Shown one piece after another: positions 41,711 through 51,000 of a stretch of 64,000 nt of DNA. Origin of the DNA: Alteromonas gilva (GTDB lineage Bacteria; Pseudomonadota; Gammaproteobacteria; Enterobacterales; Alteromonadaceae); NCBI RefSeq assembly GCF_028595265.1, contig NZ_JAQQXP010000001.1, forward strand, positions 1,674,001 to 1,738,000, read 5' to 3'. Numbering within the stretch: the first letter of the stretch is position 1; the number at the start of each line of letters is the position of its first letter. The notes under the pieces are model-generated. The model saw only the letters and a list, made by a program, of their open reading frames with translations, had not been told where the DNA came from and searched no databases. Both the position numbers and the translations under genes were made by a program.

Positions 41711-42836
41711 GACTAACGTATTTCGACTGGGAGTGGTGATTAACCCTTTTGCAGGCATTGGCGGCGCCATGGCTTTAAAAGGCAGCGACGGTGACGCGAT
41801 ACGGGCCCAGGCGCTGGCCATGGGGGCGGCTAAGCAGGCCAACGATAAAATGCGCCGGGCGCTGGTTAAGATAAAAGATGTCGCCCAGCTGGTGACCATA
41901 TTCACTGCCAGTGGCGAAATGGGCGCTCAGTGTTGTGGTTCACTCGATTTGCCGCATCAGGTGGTTTACACCAGCAACACCGAGGTTACGCAAGCGGCAG
42001 ATACCGAACAAGCCGTGCAGGCGCTGGTTGACACCGGTGTCGATCTGATTTTATTTGCCGGAGGCGATGGCACAGCGCGCAATGTCTGTCATATCGTGCA
42101 GGACAGTGTACCCGTGCTGGGCGTGCCGGCCGGCTGTAAAATTCATTCCGGCGTTTACGCCGTTACGCCTTCTGCGGCTGGTGAAGTGGTGGCCAAAATG
42201 CTCACGGGCGAGTTAGTCAGCGTGCGACAGGCCGAGGTTCGGGATATCGACGAGCAAGCCTTTCGCCAGGGTAAGGTACAAGCCCGTCATTTTGGCGAAA
42301 TGCAGGTACCGGATGAGCTGACCTACGTGCAGTCGGTGAAAATGGGCGGTCGTGAAGACGAGTCGATGGTGGTCAATGAGATTGCTGAATATTTAAGCGA
42401 GATTATTCTTGATGAGCCCGACTACCTTTACGTGATTGGCTCGGGCTCTACGATGGCTGAGGTGATGGCTCGCCTTGAACTGCCAAATACGCTGTTGGGC
42501 GTTGATGTTGTTCAACACGGCAGCGTCATTGCCGCAGATGTTACCGCCGCGCAGTTACTTGAGCTGGTCAGTAACACGCCCAGCCGGTTAATGATTACCG
42601 CTATTGGCGGGCAGGGCCATGTATTTGGTCGTGGCAATCAGCAACTGAGTCCGGCGGTGTTGCGTGCTATCGGGCGTGACAATTTTTATATTGCCGCCAG
42701 TAAACAAAAATTACAGCAACTCGATGGCCGGCCACTGCGTTCTGATACGGGCGACGACGCTTTGGATAAGGCGTTAGGCGGTATTGTAGCTGTGATAACC
42801 GGGTATGACGATCGGGTTTACTATCCGTTAAAATAG
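41700..42836 (+). CDS. ATP-NAD kinase family protein (COG3199 type)
   Basis: NAD kinase-like protein of 378 residues. The N-terminal RLGVVINPFAGIGG segment and the GGDGT motif at 121-125 (FAGGDGTARNV) match the ATP-NAD kinase superfamily; GVPAGCKIHSGVYA follows. It belongs to the longer family distinct from the housekeeping NadK, so NAD kinase activity is not certain. ATG 41700 is chosen because AGGGAG lies at good distance and the protein starts MSSETNVFRLG; the longer open frame is within epmC and gives an unlikely sequence. It overlaps epmC by 11 bp, so translation is probably coupled. E. coli has no gene here. Confidence 0.88.
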   Translation: MSSETNVFRLGVVINPFAGIGGAMALKGSDGDAIRAQALAMGAAKQANDKMRRALVKIKDVAQLVTIFTASGEMGAQCCGSLDLPHQVVYTSNTEVTQAADTEQAVQALVDTGVDLILFAGGDGTARNVCHIVQDSVPVLGVPAGCKIHSGVYAVTPSAAGEVVAKMLTGELVSVRQAEVRDIDEQAFRQGKVQARHFGEMQVPDELTYVQSVKMGGREDESMVVNEIAEYLSEIILDEPDYLYVIGSGSTMAEVMARLELPNTLLGVDVVQHGSVIAADVTAAQLLELVSNTPSRLMITAIGGQGHVFGRGNQQLSPAVLRAIGRDNFYIAASKQKLQQLDGRPLRSDTGDDALDKALGGIVAVITGYDDRVYYPLK

Positions 42837-42948
42837 CCACGATCTCTCATTGGTTCGCAGCAGATCAGTACAAGTCAGCCTGCCTGATGGAGGAGGGGCC
42901 ACTTGATCCCCCTTATTGTTAACATTTAATTGAGGAAAGTGAGACACT

Positions 42949-43257
42949 ATGCAGCAACACGTACCGGCACCGGCGCAATTTGTTACCCTCGTCGAGAAGA
43001 TTGATCAATCGCTTGATGCGGTAGTTGATCACGGTAGCGACGACGAGCTGTTTATTGCCAGTTACCTGCAGGGCCACTTTGCCGTAGAAGCGCGCAAACT
43101 TGAGCTCGATAGCACGGCCAACCTGACGCAATTAGCCAGCAATATGCAACATAGCCTCGACCAGGCCTTTAGTAACAACGAATTGGAAAAAGCCGATCAG
43201 CAGGCTGTGTTTACCCTGTGGCAAAAACTGCTGGCTTCCTGCGTTGATGAGGCATAA
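42949..43257 (+). CDS. yfcL: YfcL family protein
   Basis: Small conserved gammaproteobacterial protein of unknown function, all-helical (102 residues). The DHGSDDELFIASYLQGH segment matches E. coli YfcL (DHASDDELFASGYLRGH). GAGGAAA precedes the ATG. In E. coli yfcL and epmC are neighbours near mnmC and fabB; here they are again in the same block, with the NAD kinase-like gene between them. Confidence 0.92.
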   Translation: MQQHVPAPAQFVTLVEKIDQSLDAVVDHGSDDELFIASYLQGHFAVEARKLELDSTANLTQLASNMQHSLDQAFSNNELEKADQQAVFTLWQKLLASCVDEA

Positions 43258-43388
43258 CTTTGCCGCCAGGCTGCCATTGATGGTACCTGAAGTCGCCTTT
43301 TCCGGGCGGCGCCGTCAATTTTCATTACGTTTTAAAGTGGTGTGATTATTGCAGCCCCTGCCATATCAAGATAGAGCAGGATCGACAC

Positions 43389-44018
43389 ATGACAATTTTT
43401 GTGCAGCGCAAAGCGACGCAAATCATCGGTTTGCTGGGCATATTATTGCTGGGCAATGCAGGCGGTTGCAGTTCAGCGCCCGACAATATCGAACTCATCA
43501 ACGAACAGGTGCCCGACGCCGCTCTGGGCAATGTCGAATACCATACCTATGTGCTGGCCAATGAGCTGTTTGCTAACCTGCGGCCGGTGCGCCAGTCTCG
43601 TTATGCTGTTACCGGCTTTGTGCCGGTAGATTCGCTCGCCTATAATGAAAACCTGCAGCATCCGTTGCAATTACTCGGTCACCAGTTGCAGGAAGGCTTG
43701 CTCACTGAGGCGACCAAGCGGGGCTTTACGGCACAAGAGTTTCGCCTAACCCAGGATATTATCGTCAGCGACCGTTCAGACCGTGTATTGTCCAGAGACA
43801 TCGAGTTACTGACCGCGATGGGCCGCATCGATTATTTTATTACCGGTACGCTGGTGCATCAGGAAGCCGGTGCCATTGTCAATGCACGTATTATTGATGC
43901 ACAAACCCGAGACGTTGTGGCAGCCGCTACGCGTTTTTTTCCGGCGGAGTTGTTTTGGCAAACAGAGCAAGTTACGTCACGAAACGGCCGGTTATATCGC
44001 ACAGAGAATAAAGGGTAA
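43389..44018 (+). CDS. FlgO family protein, first of a tandem pair
   Basis: Putative lipoprotein or secreted protein of 209 residues: hydrophobic signal segment then a Cys at 27 (GNAGGC, a weak lipobox). The fold match is to FlgO, a flagellar outer-membrane protein of Vibrio: DIELLTAMGRIDYFITGTLVHQEAGAIVNARIID (core DYFITGTLVHQEAGAIVNAR) resembles the FlgO block VLTGTMVRH...NARIVG. It is less like FlgO than the next gene. Next gene begins at the stop codon (ATG overlap). It is not near flagellar genes in this window. Confidence 0.78.
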   Translation: MTIFVQRKATQIIGLLGILLLGNAGGCSSAPDNIELINEQVPDAALGNVEYHTYVLANELFANLRPVRQSRYAVTGFVPVDSLAYNENLQHPLQLLGHQLQEGLLTEATKRGFTAQEFRLTQDIIVSDRSDRVLSRDIELLTAMGRIDYFITGTLVHQEAGAIVNARIIDAQTRDVVAAATRFFPAELFWQTEQVTSRNGRLYRTENKG

Positions 44019-44023
44019 TGGTT

Positions 44024-44761
44024 ATGGGTAAGGTTTTAAAACTCAGCACGGTATTGGTTGCCGCCCTGGCACAGATGGGGTGTCAGAGCCTGGATGAAGA
44101 AGCGGCACAATCAGGCCCGGCCAACCGTTTGTCGGTGATGGATATTACGGCCCTCGATCGGCCTGCGCCAGATAATGCGCCAGTGGTAGCCGATGAGACA
44201 GAACAATACGGCCTGCTCGGCCAGCCACCGGTGTATTCAAGCGTACAGGGAACCTATAAAGGACGCCCTCTAAGCAAGCACGTTGGTGACTACGTCAAAG
44301 TGCTGACTCAGGATTTGGTCGCCAATATGGAGGTGGTCAATAACCAGACTCCGGTGGGCGTCACCCATTTTGCATTACTTGATTCAGCGCTTAACAAAAC
44401 CAATTTACTGGGTCAGCAGATGGCCGAATCGTTTGTCCACGAGTTACATAAATTTCGTATACCGGTTATCGACTTTAAAGCCACCGACTTTATCCGCGTG
44501 ACACCGGAAGGTGATTTTCTGTTAACCCGCGATTACCTGGAACTGGAAACGAACTTACCTCTGGAATTTGTGCTGACCGGCACTATGGCGAGGCATCAGG
44601 GTGGGGTAATGGTGAATGCCCGGATCATAGGTATTGAGTCACATTCAGTGGTGGCCAGTGCGCAAATGTTAATTCCGTATTATGTCGCCGATGCGCTCAT
44701 TCCCAGTGATGGCAATGAAAGCGACAGTATGGGTGGGCGCATTAAATTCAGCAAAGGATAA
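44024..44761 (+). CDS. FlgO family lipoprotein, second of a tandem pair
   Basis: Lipoprotein of about 245 residues with signal and lipobox MGC (Cys20 from ATG 44024, Cys22 from ATG 44018). The domain matches Vibrio FlgO: DYVKVLTQDLVANMEVVN, TNLLGQQMAESFVHELHKF, IPVIDFKATDFIRVTPEGDF (core IPVIDFKATDFIRVTPEGDF) and ARHQGGVMVNARIIG. In Vibrio FlgO helps anchor the flagellum in the outer membrane. I prefer ATG 44024, spaced eight bases from AAGGG, though ATG 44018 overlaps the previous stop. It probably functions with the preceding gene. Confidence 0.85.
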   Translation: MGKVLKLSTVLVAALAQMGCQSLDEEAAQSGPANRLSVMDITALDRPAPDNAPVVADETEQYGLLGQPPVYSSVQGTYKGRPLSKHVGDYVKVLTQDLVANMEVVNNQTPVGVTHFALLDSALNKTNLLGQQMAESFVHELHKFRIPVIDFKATDFIRVTPEGDFLLTRDYLELETNLPLEFVLTGTMARHQGGVMVNARIIGIESHSVVASAQMLIPYYVADALIPSDGNESDSMGGRIKFSKG

Positions 44762-44906
44762 ATCTTACCGCTGATTATATCCGGGCGCATTGTTACCGCC
44801 TGAGGTCGCCAAGCTGTAACCTTGACTTTAGAGCTTTGCGGAGGCGGCTGGCGCATAACCGCATAACAATGACCCGGCTAAACACCCGCTCACGTTCGCC
44901 CTGCCA

Positions 44907-46940
44907 TTATTGCACCGGGCGGCGTAAGTTACGTAGTTGAAAACGCTCGGGTGCCAGCGCTTGCAGCAGAGTTTCGCTCATGGGTAAGGGCTCGTGGCTC
45001 AGCTGACTGGCAAGCACTTCAGCCATCAGCGGGGCGGTGGTGAGGCCACGCGAACCAAGCCCGGTTAGCACTAGCAACCGCTGTGCGTCACTGACCTCAG
45101 GGTAACTGTTTACATGCTTACCTTTATACAGATCCTCATACCGTTCGGTAATTATCTGCGGCGCTATTACCCCTCCTACAATCGGCTGATGATCGGCAGT
45201 GCCAAGACGTATTGCTGCTCTGGCGTGATTGTCGTGGGTCAGCGTTGATGACCAGTCATAGTGCGCCAGTGCTTTGGCATGAATGGCCAGGTTCTCGGTA
45301 CTTTCTGCTTCTCTGGGTGTTGTATCGGTATCGCCTTTAACATACGTGGAACCAAGAGCATGACGGCCTTGCCAGTCAGGCGTCAGGTAGCCCTTATGGC
45401 ACAACACGGTTTTCAACTGATTAATTGGCGCCTGGGCCGGCAATGCCTCTACCTGACCGCGCACCGGGCGCAGTGGTAAATGGGCCAGCGCGTCAATACC
45501 GGCACATTCATGGCCCGATGCCAGCACAACGCGGTTTGCCTGCCATCGCTGCTCCCCCGCCGTTAAATAAACAGTATCGCCACGGGTGACCTGTGCGGTG
45601 TCATCAAGGCCTGCCAGCGTTACCCGGGCATTGTAATGTTCAGTAAGCAAGCCGGTATCCCGCGCCGCCTGTAACTGCGCTGCAACCAACTGGGCGGGGC
45701 AAATCCAGCCGCCCTGGCGAATAAACAAACCGCCGTCAGATAACCCAATACCGCTTAACTCGCTGGCCTGTTCGGCCGAGACCGCTGTGACCAGTTCCTC
45801 AGGCCATATGTCGTTGTTGATGAGCTTTTGCTGGCGACGTTTTACCTCATCGTTAAAACCAAGCAGTAATACTCCGCAATTGTCATGTTCAAAGGCCAGC
45901 CCCGCAGCGCTTAGCGCATCGTAATAGCGTTTTGCATATAAAAAACCATGGGCCTGAATTTGCGCCGGATTACTTAAACTGGCCTGTAATTGCGGGTACA
46001 GCCCGCCCTGCCGGTTACCAGAGGCGCCATCGGCCGGCCCCGGACCATGGCCGAACAGCGATACCTTTATACCTCGTGTACACAACGCCAGGGCCAGGCT
46101 GCTGCCGGCCAGTCCCGCGCCAACAATAGCAATATGCTCGTTGTTTGTGGCGGTTTCGGTGGGATAGCGATAATGCCATGGCGCGTTAGTGCGCCGCGCT
46201 GGTGGCGTTTCGAGCTCACCGGTGAGCATATCCCGCTTGCGCCCGAAACCTTTACGTTTGGTAATGCTAAAACCCGCTGCTTTTAACCCTCTTTTTACGA
46301 TTCCGGCGGCAGTAAAGGTGGCAAAGGTTGCACCTGGTTTACTCAGTCGCGCCATTTGCGTAAATAAGGTGTCGCTCCACATATCGGGGTTTTTACTGGG
46401 CGCAAAACCATCTAAAAACCACGCATCAACCAACCCATTGTGCGGACAATGCCACTGTGGCAGGAGGTCGTGGATGTCGCCAAGCCACAGATCGATAGTC
46501 GTGTGCCACTCGCTGAACGCCAGGCGGTGACATCCGGGCAGGGGGGCAGGATATAACTCAATGAGTTTATTTACCTGCGGGCCCACGGCAGGAAACACTG
46601 CCAGTGCCTGTTGTAAATCGCTGGCGTTAATCGGGTATTTTTCGGTGGTGACGATAAACAGACGTTTGAGTGGGTGCGATGGATTTGCCGCTCGGAACTG
46701 TTTAAACAGTGCCATGGTGATCAGGCAATTAAGGCCGGTACCAAAGCCAGTTTCGGCGATAACAAAATGGGGCTGCTGCCAGGCTTGCCAGCGCTGCGTG
46801 ATATCGTTACCGTCAATAAACACGTGCCGGGTTTCGTCAATGCCACTGTCATTCGAAAAATAAACATCATCAAAGCTGTCTGCTACCGGGGTGCCCAGAG
46901 AATTAAAATGAACATTGGCAGTGCGCAGGCGGTTGGTCAT
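44907..46940 (-). CDS. mnmC: Bifunctional tRNA mnm5U34 biosynthesis protein MnmC
   Basis: Bifunctional enzyme for the last steps of mnm5s2U34 synthesis in tRNA wobble uridine. The N-terminal methyltransferase domain (about 1-250) contains VIAETGFGTGLNCLI and DAWFLDGFAPSKNPDMW. The C-terminal FAD-dependent domain begins with IAIVGAGLAGSSLALALCTRG (core VGAGLAGSSLALAL) and ends with VLTGLGSRGLTTAPLMAEVL. The order methyltransferase then oxidase is the E. coli order, and length (677) matches (668). It is divergent from fabB, as in E. coli. Confidence 0.97.
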   Translation of the reverse strand: MTNRLRTANVHFNSLGTPVADSFDDVYFSNDSGIDETRHVFIDGNDITQRWQAWQQPHFVIAETGFGTGLNCLITMALFKQFRAANPSHPLKRLFIVTTEKYPINASDLQQALAVFPAVGPQVNKLIELYPAPLPGCHRLAFSEWHTTIDLWLGDIHDLLPQWHCPHNGLVDAWFLDGFAPSKNPDMWSDTLFTQMARLSKPGATFATFTAAGIVKRGLKAAGFSITKRKGFGRKRDMLTGELETPPARRTNAPWHYRYPTETATNNEHIAIVGAGLAGSSLALALCTRGIKVSLFGHGPGPADGASGNRQGGLYPQLQASLSNPAQIQAHGFLYAKRYYDALSAAGLAFEHDNCGVLLLGFNDEVKRRQQKLINNDIWPEELVTAVSAEQASELSGIGLSDGGLFIRQGGWICPAQLVAAQLQAARDTGLLTEHYNARVTLAGLDDTAQVTRGDTVYLTAGEQRWQANRVVLASGHECAGIDALAHLPLRPVRGQVEALPAQAPINQLKTVLCHKGYLTPDWQGRHALGSTYVKGDTDTTPREAESTENLAIHAKALAHYDWSSTLTHDNHARAAIRLGTADHQPIVGGVIAPQIITERYEDLYKGKHVNSYPEVSDAQRLLVLTGLGSRGLTTAPLMAEVLASQLSHEPLPMSETLLQALAPERFQLRNLRRPVQ

Positions 46941-47163
46941 AGATGTGGTGTAATAGTAAGTAAAAAAAGACGCAGTATAGTAACAGTATTGCGCCAGACT
47001 GTTGACCCTTATTGATGGTATGGAGGCGTGTTTTCGTCGGCTGGTGTTTTACAAGGTGCGCGTTGCAGCAACGATAATACGCCTGCGAGCTTAGGTAAAT
47101 AGGGTAAAAAAGTGCGCTTCGCGCTGTCATCAACAACCCGTTATTTGCTGGCGCAGTCCGATA

Positions 47164-47191
47164 TTGCCCTTGAAATCCACTACAATATAAC
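47164..47191 (+). promoter_or_regulatory. Possible fabB promoter
   Basis: TTGCCC (47164-47169) and TATAAC (47186-47191) with 16-bp spacing form a plausible -35/-10 pair, giving a leader of about 125 nt. The rest of the 383-bp mnmC-fabB gap (46941-47323) shows no gene. A weak FadR-like half-site (CAGACCACTT) occurs near 47265. Confidence 0.35.
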
Positions 47192-47323
47192 CAAGCTTAA
47201 TAAAAACAGCGCGGTAAAGGTGGCAATTTGCTGCGAAATCACGTAGAAAAGGGTCGCAAAAGAGCAGACCACTTAGTGTCTCAAAATCATTACTATAGGC
47301 GGCACTAACGCAAAAGGATAATT

Positions 47324-48538
47324 ATGAGAAGAGCAGTTATTACAGGACTGGGTATCGTATCCAGTATTGGCACCAATCAAGATGAAGTTACAGCCTCTTT
47401 AAAAGCGGGCAAATCTGGTATTACCTTTTCCGAACAGTTTGCTGAAATGGGCCTGCGAAGCCAGGTATGGGGCAATGTCGACATTGACTTCAAAGACCAT
47501 ATCGACCGTAAAATATTGCGTTTTATGGGCGGCGCGGCAGCGTATGCCTATATCGCCATGAAGCAAGCGGTGGAAGACAGCGGCCTGACAGAAGCCCAGA
47601 TCTCCAATATTCGCACGGGAATCGTGGCCGGCTCCGGTGGTGGGTCGTCTGAAAATCAGGTCGGCTCGGCCGATGTGATCCGCGAAAAGGGTGTTAAGCG
47701 CGTCGGGCCTTACATGGTACCGCGCTGCATGGGCTCAACCGTATCAGCATGTCTGGCGACGCCGTTTAAAATACTGGGCGTTAACTATTCTATTTCGTCG
47801 GCGTGTGCCACCAGTGCCCACTGTATCGGCCATGCGCTTGAGCTTATTCAACTGGGTAAACAAGACGTTATCTTTGCCGGTGGTGGCGAAGAATTAAGCT
47901 GGGCCCTGTCAGGGCAGTTTGATGCCATGGGCGCGCTGTCAACGAAATACAACGATAATCCGGCAACAGCCTCTCGTACCTACGACGCTGACCGCGATGG
48001 GTTCGTCAGCAGCGGCGGTGGCGGTATGGTTGTGGTTGAAGAGCTTGAGCACGCCTTAGCGCGCGGTGCAACGATTTACGGTGAAGTGGTTGGTTACGGC
48101 GCTACCTCTGACGGTTTCGACATGGTTGCGCCATCAGGCGAGGGCGCAGTACGGTGTATGCAAATGGCATTACAAGGTATTGATGCACCTATTGATTACC
48201 TTAATACCCACGGTACCTCTACGCCAGTTGGCGACGTAAAAGAGCTGGCCGCCATTCAGCAAGTCTTTGGTGATTCTGGTGTACCTCTGGCATCTACCAA
48301 ATCGCTGACTGGCCACGCACTGGGTGCAGCCGGCGTTAACGAAGCTATTTACAGCCTGCTAATGATGAAGCACGGTTTTATCGCGCCATCAATTAACATC
48401 GATAACCTCGATGAAGCGGCCGCTGGTTTGGATGTAGTGACGTCAACCCGTGAGACTACCCTCAATACGGTGATGTCGAACAGCTTCGGCTTTGGTGGCA
48501 CCAATGCCTCGCTGGTAATGAAACGCTACGAGCAATAA
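47324..48538 (+). CDS. fabB: Beta-ketoacyl-ACP synthase I
   Basis: Condensing enzyme of fatty acid elongation, essential for unsaturated fatty acid synthesis. The catalytic triad is C161 (SSACATSAHC), H296 (LNTHGTSTPVGD) and H331 (SLTGHALGAAG). Length (404 residues) and full-length match to E. coli FabB (406) are clear. ATG 47324 follows GCAAAAGGATAATT with AAGGA upstream. In E. coli, FadR activates fabB; only a weak half-site is seen here. A good terminator follows. Confidence 0.97.
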   Translation: MRRAVITGLGIVSSIGTNQDEVTASLKAGKSGITFSEQFAEMGLRSQVWGNVDIDFKDHIDRKILRFMGGAAAYAYIAMKQAVEDSGLTEAQISNIRTGIVAGSGGGSSENQVGSADVIREKGVKRVGPYMVPRCMGSTVSACLATPFKILGVNYSISSACATSAHCIGHALELIQLGKQDVIFAGGGEELSWALSGQFDAMGALSTKYNDNPATASRTYDADRDGFVSSGGGGMVVVEELEHALARGATIYGEVVGYGATSDGFDMVAPSGEGAVRCMQMALQGIDAPIDYLNTHGTSTPVGDVKELAAIQQVFGDSGVPLASTKSLTGHALGAAGVNEAIYSLLMMKHGFIAPSINIDNLDEAAAGLDVVTSTRETTLNTVMSNSFGFGGTNASLVMKRYEQ

Positions 48539-48566
48539 TCAGCGATATCTGTCGATGATATGAAAG

Positions 48567-48591
48567 ACCGGAGCAGATGCTCCGGTTTTTT
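48567..48591 (+). terminator. Terminator after fabB
   Basis: ACCGGAGC, AGAT, GCTCCGGT plus TTTTTT form a canonical intrinsic terminator just after fabB. Confidence 0.92.
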
Positions 48592-48652
48592 AGTTTTTAG
48601 CTATAACAAAATGTTTTTCAGAACTATTGGCACTTAATATACACTGCGCTTT

Positions 48653-49795
48653 ATGAAAATACGCTACGAAAACTCATTGCCCCTGGCGGCTGAATTCTTT
48701 TCCTCGCTCGGCCATGCCGAGGGGTTTGATACCGGTACGCTCAAGCCCGAAGATCTCATCGGTGTGGATGTACTTGCCGTACGCTCTACCACTCAGGTGC
48801 ATGCTGAACTGCTCAGTTGTGCTAACCGATTGCTCCTGGTGGGCACCGCCACGGCGGGCATTAATCACCTTGATACCGCCTATCTTGACCGTGCCGGGAT
48901 CCGTTGGATGTCGGCTGCCGGTTGCAATGCTCAGGCAGTTGCAGAGTACGTACTTAGCGTATTGTTTAATGCCCATAAGCAGCAGATTACCAATTTAAAC
49001 AATGCTACCGTTGGTATTGTTGGGGCGGGATTCGTGGGCACTGCCCTGGCTGAGTTACTTGAGGTGTTAGGGATTGCCTGTGTGCTGTACGACCCGCCCC
49101 TGCAAGAGCGCGGCGATCCGCGTGACTTTGTCTCCTGGCAACGCATTGAAGAGTGCGACGTAATTACGTTGCATGTGCCGTTTACCCGTAACGGTGATTA
49201 CGCTACCGAGGCTATGATCAATGAGCAGGTACTCAGTAAGCTTAATTGTAAGCAGCTGTTGATTAATGCCTGTCGTGGCGAAGTGATTGACGAGCCCGCG
49301 CTGAAACAGCGTTTGATGGCAGACGATGCGCCCGTTGTGGTACTTGATGTATTTGCCAATGAACCCGGCATTGATATGGAGTTGCTGCCCCTTTTGTGGT
49401 TGGCGACACCGCATATTGCCGGGCACAGCATTGAAGGCAAATTACTCGGTACACAGCGTGTTTATCAAGCTGTTTGTGAGCTGCTGGGCATCACAGCAGA
49501 TAAAACCCTGAGTGATTTTCTGCCTGAACGGCCAAATTTGCATCTTGACCTTGAATTATGCCGCGATCAAAGCGACAATCTTGCCCCCGCATTATCACTG
49601 GCTTTGTCGGTGTATGACGTGACTAACGATAATAATAACTTTCGTCAGGGAATGACCGGGGCTGAAACTTTCAGTGCAATGCGTAAAGCGTATGGTATTC
49701 GCCGTGAAATAGCGGGTCATCAGGTCGATGGGCTGACTCAGGCGCAGCCTTTGGTCGCAGCGCAGCTTGCACAGTTAGGCTTTAACCTAAAATAA
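48653..49795 (+). CDS. pdxB: Erythronate-4-phosphate dehydrogenase
   Basis: Second step of the DXP-dependent pyridoxal 5'-phosphate pathway: oxidises 4-phosphoerythronate with an associated nicotinamide cofactor. The Rossmann motif is VGIVGAGFVGTALAELL, the active-site residues lie in LLINACRGEVIDEPAL and the His in LATPHIAGHSIEGK. Length of 380 residues matches E. coli (378). ATG 48653 begins MKIRYENSLP. In E. coli pdxB is followed by usg; here it is followed by asd. Confidence 0.95.
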   Translation: MKIRYENSLPLAAEFFSSLGHAEGFDTGTLKPEDLIGVDVLAVRSTTQVHAELLSCANRLLLVGTATAGINHLDTAYLDRAGIRWMSAAGCNAQAVAEYVLSVLFNAHKQQITNLNNATVGIVGAGFVGTALAELLEVLGIACVLYDPPLQERGDPRDFVSWQRIEECDVITLHVPFTRNGDYATEAMINEQVLSKLNCKQLLINACRGEVIDEPALKQRLMADDAPVVVLDVFANEPGIDMELLPLLWLATPHIAGHSIEGKLLGTQRVYQAVCELLGITADKTLSDFLPERPNLHLDLELCRDQSDNLAPALSLALSVYDVTNDNNNFRQGMTGAETFSAMRKAYGIRREIAGHQVDGLTQAQPLVAAQLAQLGFNLK

Positions 49796-49873
49796 CGACA
49801 GAATGATTACCGTCAGTTTTTTTAATGGCAAATGTTTGCCAAGCAAGTTAGTGTATTAGGAGCACAACCTATT

Positions 49874-50890
49874 ATGTCACAAGCCTTCAACGTAGCCGTT
49901 CTTGGTGCCACAGGTCTGGTTGGTCAGACCATGATTGAAATTCTGGAACAACGGAAGTTTCCGATCGCTAAGCTGTATCCGTTAGCCAGTAAACGTTCGG
50001 CCGGCGGCACGATTACGTTCAAGGGCGAAGAAGTAGAAGTACTGGATGCCGCTGAGTTTGACTGGACCCAGGTTCAGTTTGGTTTTTTCTCTGCTGGCGG
50101 CAGTGTCTCTGCAGAATTTGCGCCACGCGCAGCGGAAGCCGGTTGTATTGTTATCGATAACACCTCACATTTCCGTTACGAGCCGGATATTCCGTTGGTC
50201 GTGCCAGAAGTTAACCCACAGGCGCTGGCTGATTTTCGTAATCGCAACATTATTGCTAACCCGAATTGCTCTACCATTCAGATGCTGGTGGCGTTAAAGC
50301 CCATTCAGGATGCTGTTGGTATTGAACGCATTAACGTCTGTACTTATCAGTCGGTATCAGGTGCGGGTAAGTCGGCAATGGAAGAGCTGGCCAAGCAAAC
50401 TGCGGATTTACTCAGCGCACGTGAAATCACGCCAGAAGCCTTCAGCCGCCAGATTGCGTTTAATGCGATCCCGCAAATTGATGTGTTTATGGACAACGAT
50501 TACACCAAAGAAGAAATGAAAATGTCCTGGGAAACCAAGAAAATCATGGGCGATGAGAGCATTTTGGTGAATCCTACCGCTGTGAGGGTACCGGTCTTCT
50601 TTGGTCACGGTGAAGCGATTCATATTGAAACCCGCCAGCCGATTGACGCTGAAGAGGTTAAACAACTGTTAGCCAAGGCACCAGGCATTAAAGTGTATGG
50701 CACCCGCGAGGAATTCCCGACGCAGGTAAGCAGTGCCAGTGGTAACGATGAAGTGCATGTGGGACGTATTCGTAACGACATCACCCATCCGAATGGCATC
50801 AATATGTGGGTAGTCTCCGACAATATTCGTAAAGGTGCAGCCACTAACAGCGTACAAATTGCTGAAGTGTTGGTTCGCGATTATTTATAA
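49874..50890 (+). CDS. asd: Aspartate-semialdehyde dehydrogenase
   Basis: Reduces beta-aspartyl phosphate to aspartate semialdehyde with NADPH, for Lys, Thr, Met and diaminopimelate synthesis. The NADP-binding motif VLGATGLVGQ is at 9-18, the catalytic cysteine C132 in ANPNCSTIQ, and the active-site Gln in YQSVSGAGK. The later FFGHGEAIHIE region supplies substrate-binding residues. ATG 49874 gives 338 residues with MSQAFNVAVLG; an upstream ATG at 49832 has no ribosome site and adds 14 residues. E. coli carries the paralogue usg, lacking the Cys, at this place; here the Cys is present, so this is a true Asd. Confidence 0.95.
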   Translation: MSQAFNVAVLGATGLVGQTMIEILEQRKFPIAKLYPLASKRSAGGTITFKGEEVEVLDAAEFDWTQVQFGFFSAGGSVSAEFAPRAAEAGCIVIDNTSHFRYEPDIPLVVPEVNPQALADFRNRNIIANPNCSTIQMLVALKPIQDAVGIERINVCTYQSVSGAGKSAMEELAKQTADLLSAREITPEAFSRQIAFNAIPQIDVFMDNDYTKEEMKMSWETKKIMGDESILVNPTAVRVPVFFGHGEAIHIETRQPIDAEEVKQLLAKAPGIKVYGTREEFPTQVSSASGNDEVHVGRIRNDITHPNGINMWVVSDNIRKGAATNSVQIAEVLVRDYL

Positions 50891-50950
50891 TTAGTCGCTC
50901 AACACACTTGTTTATGGTGCCAGCGGCATTAAAACAGGGACTAAACTTCT

Positions 50951-50999
50951 GACCACAGTGGTCGATAATAACAAAAGCGGGCCGGTTCCCGCTTTTGTT
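50951..50999 (+). terminator. Palindrome and terminator after asd
   Basis: AACAAAAGCGGG (50970-50981), loop CCGGTT, CCCGCTTTTGTT (50988-50999) is a perfect 12-bp hairpin. A second palindrome GACCACAGTGGTC (50951-50963) lies just before it. The T run is within the hairpin arm, so termination is likely but the tail is short. Confidence 0.8.
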
Positions 51000-51000
51000 G

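Noticed and set aside
47255..47275. FadR operator upstream of fabB
   Set aside because: Only half matches (GACCA with CTT); five mismatches overall.
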